In this document: positions 1 through 7,154 of the stretch, one piece after another
Position numbering within the stretch: the stretch's first letter is position 1
Layout: each line of letters opens with the position of its first letter
Assembly (NCBI GenBank): GCA_964230195.1
Contig: CAXRGH010000144.1
Coordinates: 1-14,740, forward strand
From: CAXRGH01 sp964230195
GTDB taxonomy: Bacteria > Pseudomonadota > Gammaproteobacteria > Enterobacterales > Alteromonadaceae
Length of the DNA: 14,740 nt
Reading direction: 5' to 3'
Notes under the pieces: model-generated
Told to the model about the DNA's origin: nothing
Databases searched by the model: none
What the model saw: the letters and a program-made list of their open reading frames with translations, nothing else
Made by a program: the position numbers and the translations under genes

Positions 1-18
1 ACGACGCTCTTCCGATCT
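1..18 (+). other. Illumina TruSeq adapter remnant (sequencing artefact)
   Basis: These 18 bases are identical to the last 18 bases of the common TruSeq read-1 adapter (ending GCTCTTCCGATCT). They sit at the very edge of the window and the PutA homology begins right after them. If translated in the PutA frame they would add false residues (RRSSD) to the protein. The match is recalled from knowledge of the adapter, not from a search, but an 18-base exact match at a contig edge is hard to explain otherwise. Confidence 0.96.
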
Positions 19-19
19 C

Positions 20-307
20 ATTAACAACACAGGCTTTGGTTTAACCTTGGGGATTCACACACGAAATGAATCCTTGGCAATGGCTATTGCAGAACGAGTA
101 AATGTAGGTAATATTTACATTAATCGAAATCAAATCGGTGCGACGGTTGGTGTTCAACCCTTTGGTGGCCAAGGACTTTCTGGAACCGGTCCCAAAGCTG
201 GTGGACCTCTATACCTTGATCGATTTGTGACGGAAAAAACAATCACTAACAATATCACTTCCATGGGCGGCAACACACAATTATTGCGTTTGGGAGATAC
301 TGACTAA
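20..307 (+). CDS. putA: PutA, C-terminal fragment (proline dehydrogenase / glutamate semialdehyde dehydrogenase)
   Basis: The protein is cut at its N-terminus by the contig edge; 95 codons remain and end at a TAA. PutA oxidises proline to glutamate through two active sites, and this piece is the end of the aldehyde dehydrogenase half. Diagnostic stretches are GFGLTLGIHTR (near 32-64), the NIYINRN segment, and QPFGGQGLSGTGPKAGGP, which is nearly identical to the same region of known PutA proteins. The single-function dehydrogenase is related, but GTGPKAGGPLYL points to PutA. The protein ends soon after a GGN-x-x-LLRLG motif, as typical PutA chains do, so the C-terminus looks complete. A start at the TTG at 47 would be spurious because homology continues upstream to about base 20. 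The next gene follows after 24 bases with no terminator between them. Confidence 0.93.
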   Translation: MNNTGFGLTLGIHTRNESLAMAIAERVNVGNIYINRNQIGATVGVQPFGGQGLSGTGPKAGGPLYLDRFVTEKTITNNITSMGGNTQLLRLGDTD

Positions 308-331
308 ACAACAATCTTGCCTGGAGGCTAA

Positions 332-838
332 ATGAATTTTATTGCGAAGTTACTCACCATTTTGCATTCGGACGCCTCCAATAAACAAATTGCAGCGGGT
401 CTTTGCTTAGGATTTTTAATGGGGTTTAGTCCGCTGTTATCTCTGCAGGGTCTCTTACTCGTACTTGTCGCTTTTACTGTTCGGATTCAGTTTGGCAGTT
501 TCATGCTTGCGTGGGCTTTGTTTAGCTTAGTTGCTCTGTTGATCAGGGGATTGGCGTTGTCGGTTGGCGAGTCTGTTTTGTTACACGAAGGGACCCAAAC
601 CCTTTGGCAATCCTTGTATTCAAGTCAACTCATACAACTAACTTGGTTCAATCACACTCGTGTTATGGGTGAATTAACCATTGCGTTAATGACGTTGCCC
701 TTGGTTGCGCCGTTGCTCTATTGGTTAGTGGCAAAGTATCGTCAAACGGCAATGGTATGGTTGAAGAAGCAACCGGTTGTACAATTTTTGAAAACATTTC
801 GTCTCGTGCAAATTTTTCTTCCGAGTAAGGGGATCTAA
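332..838 (+). CDS. DUF2062 / TIGR03546-like inner membrane protein
   Basis: This 168-residue protein is very hydrophobic, with likely membrane segments at about residues 20-45, 48-75 and 108-135. The opening, with AAGLCLGFLMGFSPLLSLQG around residues 21-40, has the glycine- and proline-rich pattern of DUF2062 proteins and in particular of the TIGR03546 family, whose members usually pair with a TIGR03545 gene, as here. A basic C-terminal tail (KYRQTAMVWLKKQ) probably faces the cytoplasm. The start ATG has a GGAGG at 323-327. The stop TAA is followed directly by the ATG of the next gene (TAAATG), so the two are probably translated together. The function is not established; the family assignment is from memory of the model and would need an HMM search. 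Confidence 0.82.
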   Translation: MNFIAKLLTILHSDASNKQIAAGLCLGFLMGFSPLLSLQGLLLVLVAFTVRIQFGSFMLAWALFSLVALLIRGLALSVGESVLLHEGTQTLWQSLYSSQLIQLTWFNHTRVMGELTIALMTLPLVAPLLYWLVAKYRQTAMVWLKKQPVVQFLKTFRLVQIFLPSKGI

Positions 839-2587
839 ATGATTCGATATATTCGTTGGCAAGGTGCCGCAACCGGAGTTCTTTTGGTTGTAACGCTATT
901 ACTGGGTACTTGGTTATTATTAAACCCGCTGCTTCGCTGGATTCTGGTTGAGTCGTTAGAGGAAGCAGTAGGTGCTGAGGTAAACATCCTAGCGGTTGAG
1001 CATCAGTTGTCACCCGCGCAAATCACCATTAAAGGCCTCCAAGTGACGGATGCAAATAAACCGACGAATAACTTGGTGGATGTTTCGTCTGTCTCGTTTG
1101 GTTTTGAATGGCTCCCGTTGCTAACAAAAAAAGTGCACATTAGTGAATTGACCGTCACAGGCTTACAAATGAATCAGATGAGAACGAGCCCCGGGGCAGT
1201 CTATCGAGAGGCGACTAGCGCGGAAGACAGTGAAGACACGGATGCGTCGTGGATGAAGGCAGAGCAGGTGAACATGGATGATATTATTGCTAAAGCGCCG
1301 CTAAAAACCCCACAAGCACTCGCTCATTTAACCGCGGTTCGAGAGAAGCATGAGGCAGCACTAGCTGAAAGAAAATCAGGATTACCGACGCAATCGGACA
1401 TTGATGCACTCAAGCAAAAGGTCGCGGTTTTACAATCTCAAGAATATAAAACACCAGCAGATTTTGCCTTAGCAAAAAAACGACTCGACGAGATAAAAGC
1501 GGAAGTCAAACGTAATAATAATGCCATCAAGGCATTTAAAGAGGCGGTGCAAGCTGCATCGTCCGAAATCAAGCCCGCACTTAAGGCTGCGAGACAAGCA
1601 CCGCAGCAGGATTTGGCTATGGTTAAGGGGATTGCGGCAGGCGACACTGACACCATCAATAATGTTGCACAACAGATGTTCGGGGATAGCGTGAACGGTT
1701 GGGCTGAACCCGTACTGATATCGGTTAATCATATACTGCCCTTGCTCAAAGGGTCGCGTGAGGAAGCTCAAGAGACATCTCTCAATGAGGGCTATTTTGT
1801 GTCACTTGATGAAACCACCCCCGAGATATTCATTGAAAAAGCTTTGGTTGAGGTTATTTGGCAGCAACAAACCCTGATGAGTCAATGGTTTGATGTGACA
1901 TATCAACACGATATCACCCAAAAACCAACCCGATTCACGCTTCAAAGCAGTGGTAGCACTCTGTGGCAAACCATTGAAATGAACGGCGAGTTTTCTATCA
2001 TCGCTGAGCAACTGAAACTCGTTCAACAGTGGAATATTGAACAGTTGAACCTAGAAAATATGATCAAAACAAAGAGTAAAGAACACAATTTTTCACTTTC
2101 AAAAGGTCTGTTATCCAGTACCGGATCGCTTGATATGAAAGACAATCAGTTGATGGGGCAGGGGCAATGGAATATCAATCAATTATCGTTAGCGTCGACC
2201 GAGAGTAATGATGTGGTTAATGCCTTGATTGACGGCGTTAATCGTAAAGGCGCACTGGCATTAAATACGGATTTTAGCGGCTCTTGGCAACAGCCCTCGA
2301 TTCGTTTGTCGTCTGATTTGGATGGACTATTGACAGACATTGTCAGTCAACATTATTTGGGCGAACACAGCGCAAAATTGTCACAGTGGAAGCAGTCGCT
2401 AACGCAATCTTCATCTTCAGAGATTTCGGGTACTGATGAATTACTTGGCGGTTGGCAAAACGTTTTAGGTGAAAACGCAAATTTCACCAATCAGTTGACA
2501 GAACTCCTTGGAGCAGACATCTCCCAAGGTGGCTCCCTTGAGGATAAACTTAAAGATAAGTTGCGTTCAAAGCTTTTCGGAGGCTAG
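839..2587 (+). CDS. TIGR03545-like envelope protein with AsmA-like ends and central coiled coil
   Basis: This 582-residue protein has one N-terminal membrane helix (about residues 10-32) and then a large, presumably periplasmic, part. Residues 35-120 follow the AsmA-family N-terminal pattern: a short helix ending in VGAEV, then strands such as ITIKGLQVTD, VSSVSFGFEWLPLL and VHISELTVTGLQM. Residues about 165-260 are charged, alanine- and lysine-rich and likely coiled coil (for example KKRLDEIKAEVKRNNNAIKA). Residues about 310-510 return to alternating strands, ending with a segment (GSWQQPSIRLSSDLDGLLTD) like those closing AsmA-type proteins. The length and the upstream TIGR03546-like partner fit TIGR03545. 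AAGGGGAT at 827-833 can serve as the ribosome binding site. AsmA relatives such as TamB and YhdP are linked to lipid transport to the outer membrane; a similar role here is only inference. Confidence 0.8.
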   Translation: MIRYIRWQGAATGVLLVVTLLLGTWLLLNPLLRWILVESLEEAVGAEVNILAVEHQLSPAQITIKGLQVTDANKPTNNLVDVSSVSFGFEWLPLLTKKVHISELTVTGLQMNQMRTSPGAVYREATSAEDSEDTDASWMKAEQVNMDDIIAKAPLKTPQALAHLTAVREKHEAALAERKSGLPTQSDIDALKQKVAVLQSQEYKTPADFALAKKRLDEIKAEVKRNNNAIKAFKEAVQAASSEIKPALKAARQAPQQDLAMVKGIAAGDTDTINNVAQQMFGDSVNGWAEPVLISVNHILPLLKGSREEAQETSLNEGYFVSLDETTPEIFIEKALVEVIWQQQTLMSQWFDVTYQHDITQKPTRFTLQSSGSTLWQTIEMNGEFSIIAEQLKLVQQWNIEQLNLENMIKTKSKEHNFSLSKGLLSSTGSLDMKDNQLMGQGQWNINQLSLASTESNDVVNALIDGVNRKGALALNTDFSGSWQQPSIRLSSDLDGLLTDIVSQHYLGEHSAKLSQWKQSLTQSSSSEISGTDELLGGWQNVLGENANFTNQLTELLGADISQGGSLEDKLKDKLRSKLFGG

Positions 2588-2641
2588 GTTGTTCAGCTGG
2601 AGTAATGAGAAAGGAATTTGACTCTCTACGTTATTAATTAC

Positions 2642-2669
2642 TTGCCAGCATGTAATCTGTTGGCATAAT
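2642..2669 (+). promoter_or_regulatory. sigma70-type promoter with extended -10, upstream of ftsB
   Basis: TTGCCA (2642-2647) matches the -35 consensus at five of six positions. After a 16-base spacer comes CATAAT (2664-2669), also five of six, preceded by TGG, which gives an extended -10 (TGnCATAAT). Transcription would start about 20 bases before the ribosome binding site (AGAGG near 2689-2693) of ftsB. This is the only strong promoter-like signal I found ahead of the long operon. Confidence 0.68.
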
Positions 2670-2698
2670 AACGGCATAGGAAAAGTACAGAGGCACAT

Positions 2699-2974
2699 AT
2701 GAGATTCATCAGCATCATCATGCTCAGTTTGATCGTGCTTCTGCAATACCGCCTTTGGTTTGGCAAGCATAGTATTCCTGATTATCGACAAATGAAACAA
2801 CAGGTTGATTGGCAATACCAACAAAATGAGAAATTGATGCAGAGAAATCAATTACTTAAAGCCGACATCCATGATCTATCGTCGGGAATGGAAGCACTGG
2901 AAGAGCGAGCGCGAACTGAGCTCGGCTTGATCCGTGATGGCGAAACCTTTTATCGAATATTACCATCAGAGTAA
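2699..2974 (+). CDS. ftsB: Cell division protein FtsB
   Basis: FtsB is a small single-pass inner membrane protein that joins FtsL and FtsQ in the divisome and helps switch on septal wall synthesis by FtsWI. The 91 residues show the expected plan: a short N-terminal tail, a membrane helix at about residues 4-21, then a periplasmic coiled coil (about 28-70) with QVDWQYQQNEKLMQRNQLL, followed by the conserved ALEERARTELGLI and a GETFYRIL ending. The usual family length is about 90-105. The start has AGAGG five bases upstream. The location directly before ispD is the standard gammaproteobacterial arrangement. Eight bases separate it from ispD, so it is the likely first gene of the operon driven from 2642-2669. 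Confidence 0.95.
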   Translation: MRFISIIMLSLIVLLQYRLWFGKHSIPDYRQMKQQVDWQYQQNEKLMQRNQLLKADIHDLSSGMEALEERARTELGLIRDGETFYRILPSE

Positions 2975-2982
2975 CCCGTTAA

Positions 2983-3672
2983 ATGCAAACTCAATTCAGT
3001 GTTGTTGTTCCGGCTGCCGGTGTAGGCAAACGAATGCAGGCACAACGGCCAAAACAATATTTAGAAATTGATGGCAAATCAATTCTTCAAACGACCTTAG
3101 AAAAACTCATTGCGCATCCGCAAATCCACCATATCTATCTGGTACTGCACCCTGAAGACCAGTATTTTGGCCGCTCCCCTCTCAATGCAGAGCCGTGGCT
3201 AACCTGTGTCATGGGGGGAGAAGAGCGTGTCGATTCTGTGCTAAACGGCTTGCGTTTGGTTAAAGAAGAGTGGGTGCTGGTTCATGACGCGGCTAGACCG
3301 TGTGTGATGCATGATGATATTTCTCAGTTACTTGCACTTGCCAAGGATAACGATGGCGGGATTCTCGCACATCGCGTGAGGGACACCATGAAAGTCAGCA
3401 CTAACAATCAATGCGTTCATGACACGGCTGATCGTGACCAGTTATGGCATGCACTCACACCTCAATTCTTCAAGACTGAATTATTGATTCGTGCAATTGA
3501 ATCAGCGCAAGTGGCGGGACACACAATAACGGATGAAGCATCTGCAATGGAATACAGTGGATTCCCGGTTCACTTGATTGCCGGTAGGCCAAGTAACATA
3601 AAAATTACGACACAAGATGATCTTGCTATAGCGCAATATTACCTGACCCAACAAAGAGAGCTCGAATTATGA
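2983..3672 (+). CDS. ispD: IspD, 2-C-methyl-D-erythritol 4-phosphate cytidylyltransferase
   Basis: IspD transfers CMP from CTP to methylerythritol phosphate, the third step of the MEP (non-mevalonate) isoprenoid pathway in the cytoplasm. The 229-residue chain is of normal length. It opens with the nucleotide-binding loop PAAGVGKRM (residues 10-18) followed by RPKQYLEIDGKSIL, the signature of this family. It also contains VLVHDAARPCV (about 102-112) and the late TDEASAMEYSG segment, all conserved in E. coli IspD. The stop TGA overlaps the ATG of ispF as ATGA (3669-3672), so IspF translation is probably coupled to IspD. IspD and IspF act two steps apart in the same pathway; the kinase IspE is not in this window. 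Confidence 0.97.
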   Translation: MQTQFSVVVPAAGVGKRMQAQRPKQYLEIDGKSILQTTLEKLIAHPQIHHIYLVLHPEDQYFGRSPLNAEPWLTCVMGGEERVDSVLNGLRLVKEEWVLVHDAARPCVMHDDISQLLALAKDNDGGILAHRVRDTMKVSTNNQCVHDTADRDQLWHALTPQFFKTELLIRAIESAQVAGHTITDEASAMEYSGFPVHLIAGRPSNIKITTQDDLAIAQYYLTQQRELEL

Positions 3673-4157
3673 TGCGAATAGGCCATGGATATGATGTACA
3701 CAAATTTGGTGGTGATGGCCCAATCACGATTGGTGGTGTTGAAGTCACCTACGAGCACGGGCTGTTAGCCCACTCTGACGGCGACGTGCTTCTCCATGCC
3801 ATTTGCGATAGCATACTCGGAGCCCTTGCACTCGGTGATATTGGGCATCATTTTCCAGATACCGATCCCGAATATAGTGGTGCAGATAGCCGCGTATTGC
3901 TGCGCCATGTGGTTAATTTGATGCGCCAAAAACACTATCAGGTGGGTAATATTGATTGCACAATTATTGCTCAAGCTCCAAAAATGGCACCCCACATTGA
4001 ATCTATGCGGCATTGTATCGCATCTGATCTTCAAGTCAGTCATGAACAGGTGAATGTGAAAGCAACCACCACAGAAAAACTCGGGTTCACTGGACGAAAA
4101 GAAGGTATAGCCTGTCATAGTGTTGTATTGCTGGAAAAACGAGGTGATGAATCATGA
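3669..4157 (+). CDS. ispF: IspF, 2-C-methyl-D-erythritol 2,4-cyclodiphosphate synthase
   Basis: IspF closes CDP-methylerythritol phosphate into the cyclic diphosphate and releases CMP, within the MEP pathway. The 162-residue protein shows the metal-binding DVH near the start (D9 and H11 in MRIGHGYDVH), LLAHSDGDVLLHA with the third metal ligand, FPDTDP, and KATTTEKLGFTGR near the C-terminus, the family signature for the cytidine site. Two adjacent ATG codons (3669 and 3672) are possible starts; E. coli IspF begins with the second (MRIGHG). The first overlaps the ispD stop as ATGA. Its own stop overlaps the truD start in the same way (ATGA at 4154-4157). Confidence 0.97.
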   Translation: MMRIGHGYDVHKFGGDGPITIGGVEVTYEHGLLAHSDGDVLLHAICDSILGALALGDIGHHFPDTDPEYSGADSRVLLRHVVNLMRQKHYQVGNIDCTIIAQAPKMAPHIESMRHCIASDLQVSHEQVNVKATTTEKLGFTGRKEGIACHSVVLLEKRGDES

Positions 4158-5200
4158 ATTTGACCACCGATCATTGGCACTACTTACACCAAGCCCCCGA
4201 ATCAACGGGTATTATCAAACAACGTTTAGAGGATTTTCAGGTCACTGAAATATTGGGTTATGAACCCTGTGGAGAAGGCGAGCACGTTTATCTTTGGGTG
4301 CGCAAGGTTGAACTCAACACAGCGTTTGTTGCTGAAGCCTTAGCAAAGTTTGCGGGCGTTCCGTTGCGTTCGGTCACTTTTGCTGGTCGTAAAGATAAAT
4401 ACGCAGTCACAGAGCAGTGGTTTAGTGTGCATATCCCAGGGAAAACCATGCCTGATTGGAGCAAGTTTGTGCTCGACGGGGCAACTATTCTTAACTTCAA
4501 ACGCCATAATAAAAAACTTCGCACAGGCGTGTTACGAGGTAACCGATTCGTTATCACTGTAAGAGAGTTGAAGGCTACCGCAGATTTAGAAGCAAACTTG
4601 ACACAGGTTCAAGAGAAGGGAGTGCCAAACTATTTTGGTGAGCAGCGCTTTGGCAATAAAAATAGTAATTTGTATTTAGCCAATTTAATGCTCGGTGGCG
4701 AAACAATCCGCAATCGAAATAAACGGTCAATGGCTATATCTGCCCTCCGTTCTTGGTTGTTTAACGAAGTAGTTAGTCAACGCATCGCAAGTCAACTTTT
4801 CATCAAGGTCTTAGAGGGCGATGCAATGCAGCTTGCTGGCTCTAATAGTTTTTTTATCCAAACCGCTGATGCAACCGATACTGCGTCACGAATGAGTGAA
4901 GGAGATGTGTCAATTACCGCTCCACTTTGGGGCGGCGGTAATTTGGCCACAAAAGCTGATGCCGCTGAATTTGAAATGCAAGCGGTGGCACCTTTCCAGT
5001 TGATTACTCAGGGTCTTGTTGACTTGAAGTTGAAACAAGAACGTCGTAGTTTGCACTTGCAACCCCAAAATATGCAGTGGCAAATTGAAGATGACGCATT
5101 GGTCTTAAGCTTTGAGTTACCGAGTGGTTGCTTTGCCACTTCAGTTTTACGTGAAATAATCAAACAACCCGATGGGGGAGCCGATGAAGCTATTACTTAG
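4154..5200 (+). CDS. truD: TruD, tRNA pseudouridine(13) synthase
   Basis: TruD converts uridine 13 of certain tRNAs, notably glutamate tRNA, to pseudouridine. Its 348 residues match the E. coli length of 349. The catalytic aspartate is D81 in AGRKDKYAVTEQ. Other family stretches are RLEDFQVTEILGY near the N-terminus, RGNRFVITVRE, and GVPNYFGEQRFG (about residues 155-166), which is a family hallmark. The C-terminal part ends in LPSGCFATSVLREI, also conserved. The start overlaps ispF by four bases and the last 17 bases overlap surE, the common arrangement in this cluster. Confidence 0.96.
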   Translation: MNLTTDHWHYLHQAPESTGIIKQRLEDFQVTEILGYEPCGEGEHVYLWVRKVELNTAFVAEALAKFAGVPLRSVTFAGRKDKYAVTEQWFSVHIPGKTMPDWSKFVLDGATILNFKRHNKKLRTGVLRGNRFVITVRELKATADLEANLTQVQEKGVPNYFGEQRFGNKNSNLYLANLMLGGETIRNRNKRSMAISALRSWLFNEVVSQRIASQLFIKVLEGDAMQLAGSNSFFIQTADATDTASRMSEGDVSITAPLWGGGNLATKADAAEFEMQAVAPFQLITQGLVDLKLKQERRSLHLQPQNMQWQIEDDALVLSFELPSGCFATSVLREIIKQPDGGADEAIT

Positions 5201-5933
5201 TAACGACGATGGTGTTCATGCCAACGGTATTCAATGCCTGTTCCAGCATCTGTCTGTTGCTCATGACGTGACTATGATGGCACCAGATAGGAACTGCAGT
5301 GGCGCTAGTAACGCACTCTCATTGATGAATCCGTTGCGTGTGAATACTGTATCCCAACAGGTTCATTCGGTTAACGGAACGCCATCTGATTGTGTTCATT
5401 TGGCCCTGAATAGCTTCTTGGACAGTGATCCTGATTTGGTGGTGTCGGGCATCAATCACGGGGCTAATTTAGGAGATGATGTTATCTACTCAGGCACAGT
5501 CGCTGCGGCTACTGAAGGGCGTTTTATGGGCTTGCCTGCCATTGCAGTATCTCTCGCCTCCAAACAGTGCCAGCACTTTCAGACGGCAGCAGATATTACC
5601 TTGTCGATTATTGAAAAATTACAGACTAAACCATTACCCGCTGACCAAATCTTAAATATTAATGTCCCCGACCTACCGCTTGCAGAAATTAAAGGCATTA
5701 AAGTGACACGTTTAGGTCGTCGTCACAGGGCTGAGACTATGGTTCAATCCTCTGACCCCTTTGGGCGACAAATTCATTGGTATGGCAAGGTTGGTGAAGA
5801 GCAAGATGCCGGGGAAGGAACTGACTTTCACGCGGTCGCTAATGGTTATTGCTCCGTCACACCACTTTCTGTAGATATGACAGCATATCAGCATTTGGAG
5901 AATACACGGACTTGGATTGAGAGTTTGATCTAG
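5184..5933 (+). CDS. surE: SurE, 5'/3'-nucleotidase
   Basis: SurE is a metal-dependent phosphatase acting on nucleoside monophosphates and short polyphosphates, linked to survival in stationary phase. I place the start at 5184 (MKLLLSNDDG), because SurE proteins begin this way and GGGGGAG (5174-5180) then serves as the ribosome binding site; the in-frame ATG at 5172 would put that site inside the gene. The result is 249 residues, the usual length. Metal-binding residues are D8, D9, the serine in SGASNALS (about 36-43) and the asparagine in SGINHGANLGDD. TVAAATEG follows, as in the family. It overlaps truD by 17 bases and lies one base before pcm. surE and pcm are adjacent across many proteobacteria. 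Confidence 0.95.
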   Translation: MKLLLSNDDGVHANGIQCLFQHLSVAHDVTMMAPDRNCSGASNALSLMNPLRVNTVSQQVHSVNGTPSDCVHLALNSFLDSDPDLVVSGINHGANLGDDVIYSGTVAAATEGRFMGLPAIAVSLASKQCQHFQTAADITLSIIEKLQTKPLPADQILNINVPDLPLAEIKGIKVTRLGRRHRAETMVQSSDPFGRQIHWYGKVGEEQDAGEGTDFHAVANGYCSVTPLSVDMTAYQHLENTRTWIESLI

Positions 5934-5934
5934 T

Positions 5935-6579
5935 ATGACGCAGCAACGGTATCGCAAAGCCAATCCATTAATCGCGACATTGAAACAACAGGGCATTCAA
6001 AATTTGGATGTATTGAACGCCATCGCTTCGATACCGAGAGACCAGTTTATTGCCGAAGCGCTTGCTCACAAAGCTTATCAAAACACAGCATTACCCATCG
6101 GCCAGGGTCAAACTATTTCGCAACCGTACATAGTCGCAAAGATGACTGAAGAGTTGTTAGAGATGCCGCAGAAACCGCAACGGGTTCTTGAAATTGGCAC
6201 TGGCTGCGGTTATCAGACAGCCATATTGGCAACCCTATTTAATGAAATTTACAGCCTTGAGCGTATTCAATCGTTACAATTTAACGCCAAAAGAAAACTC
6301 CATGCACTTGATCTCTACAACGTGTCAATGAAACATGGCGATGGTTGGAGAGGCTGGAAATCTAAAGCACCATTTGACGCCATTATAGTCACCGCCGCGG
6401 CGGCAACTTTGCCTGAAACATTACTCGCTCAATTATCCGAGCACGGACGCCTAGTGATACCTTTGGGTACTACCACACAACATTTATATACATTTGATAA
6501 ACATAAGGATAAGGTGACGACAACACGGCTTGAAGAAGTGAAGTTTGTTCCACTAGTAGAGGGAGATATACAGTTTTGA
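5935..6579 (+). CDS. pcm: Protein-L-isoaspartate O-methyltransferase
   Basis: Pcm methylates isoaspartyl residues in aged proteins with S-adenosylmethionine, starting their repair. The 214 residues agree with the family (E. coli 208). Visible motifs are IPRDQFIAEALAHKAYQNTA near residues 29-48, the substrate-side GQGQTISQPYIVAKMTE, the S-adenosylmethionine loop VLEIGTGCGYQTA (residues 84-96), HGDGWRGW and the PFDAIIVTAAA strand. C91 replaces the serine seen in E. coli (GTGSGYQT), a mild change. FVPLVEGD at the end is typical. The stop TGA overlaps the TTG start of yqaA (TTGA at 6576-6579). The gene is complete. Confidence 0.95.
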   Translation: MTQQRYRKANPLIATLKQQGIQNLDVLNAIASIPRDQFIAEALAHKAYQNTALPIGQGQTISQPYIVAKMTEELLEMPQKPQRVLEIGTGCGYQTAILATLFNEIYSLERIQSLQFNAKRKLHALDLYNVSMKHGDGWRGWKSKAPFDAIIVTAAAATLPETLLAQLSEHGRLVIPLGTTTQHLYTFDKHKDKVTTTRLEEVKFVPLVEGDIQF

Positions 6580-7151
6580 TTTTTAGTAAGTTATACGACG
6601 TAACCATGAAGTGGGCAAAACACCCAAATGCCGAGCGTTTTTTAGGCGTGATGAGCTTTTCTGAATCTGTGATTTTTCCAATTCCCGTGGATGTCATGTT
6701 GGCACCTATGTCCCTTGCAAAGCCTGATAATGCTTGGCGCTATGCCCTAATAGCCAGTGTCACCTCGGTATTGGGAGGTATATTTGGATACTTTCTTGGC
6801 TTGTTCTTTTTTGAGTCGTTGATCCAACCATACCTCGTTTCAATCGGTTACGGACACAAATTAGACGACGCTATCAGTTGGTTTGAACAATACGGCGTGT
6901 GGGTTGTGTTTATTTCTGGTTTTTCACCTATTCCGTACAAAGTATTCACCATTACCGCTGGTTTCATGCAGATGGCGTTGTTGCCATTCGTTATATCGTC
7001 CGCAATTGGACGTTCAATGCGCTTTTATCTCGTCTGTGGATTAATGAAATGGGGTGGTAAAGCAATGGAAGAAAAGATTAGACAGTACGTTGATATTATT
7101 GGCTGGGCAGTCGTTATTCTCGCTATCGTATTGTTCTTTATACTAAAATAA
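6576..7151 (+). CDS. yqaA: YqaA-type VTT/DedA-like inner membrane protein
   Basis: This 191-residue protein belongs to the YqaA branch of the SNARE-associated/VTT (DedA-like) membrane family. DedA proteins are implicated in lipid carrier recycling and membrane homeostasis; the role of YqaA itself is not established. Seen here are LSFSESVIFPIPVDVMLAPM-like residues (about 26-46), the motif SGFSPIPYKVFTITAGF (about 113-129), and hydrophobic segments at about 60-85, 105-130, 140-160 and 170-190. I accept the TTG start at 6576 because homologues begin with a similar IFSKLYD-x-x-x-KWAKH stretch and GGGAG lies at 6561-6565; the next ATG (6606) would remove conserved residues. The TTG overlaps the pcm stop. 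Location between pcm and nlpD is known in marine gammaproteobacteria. Confidence 0.87.
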   Translation: MIFSKLYDVTMKWAKHPNAERFLGVMSFSESVIFPIPVDVMLAPMSLAKPDNAWRYALIASVTSVLGGIFGYFLGLFFFESLIQPYLVSIGYGHKLDDAISWFEQYGVWVVFISGFSPIPYKVFTITAGFMQMALLPFVISSAIGRSMRFYLVCGLMKWGGKAMEEKIRQYVDIIGWAVVILAIVLFFILK

Positions 7152-7154
7152 TAT

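Noticed and set aside
663..1013. 116-codon frame on the - strand
   Set aside because: It lies opposite two well supported + strand genes, has no recognisable family and no ribosome binding site; it is an antisense shadow.
2588..2641. Terminator after the AsmA-like gene
   Set aside because: No stable hairpin followed by a T run could be found in the 54 bases, so read-through into ftsB cannot be excluded.
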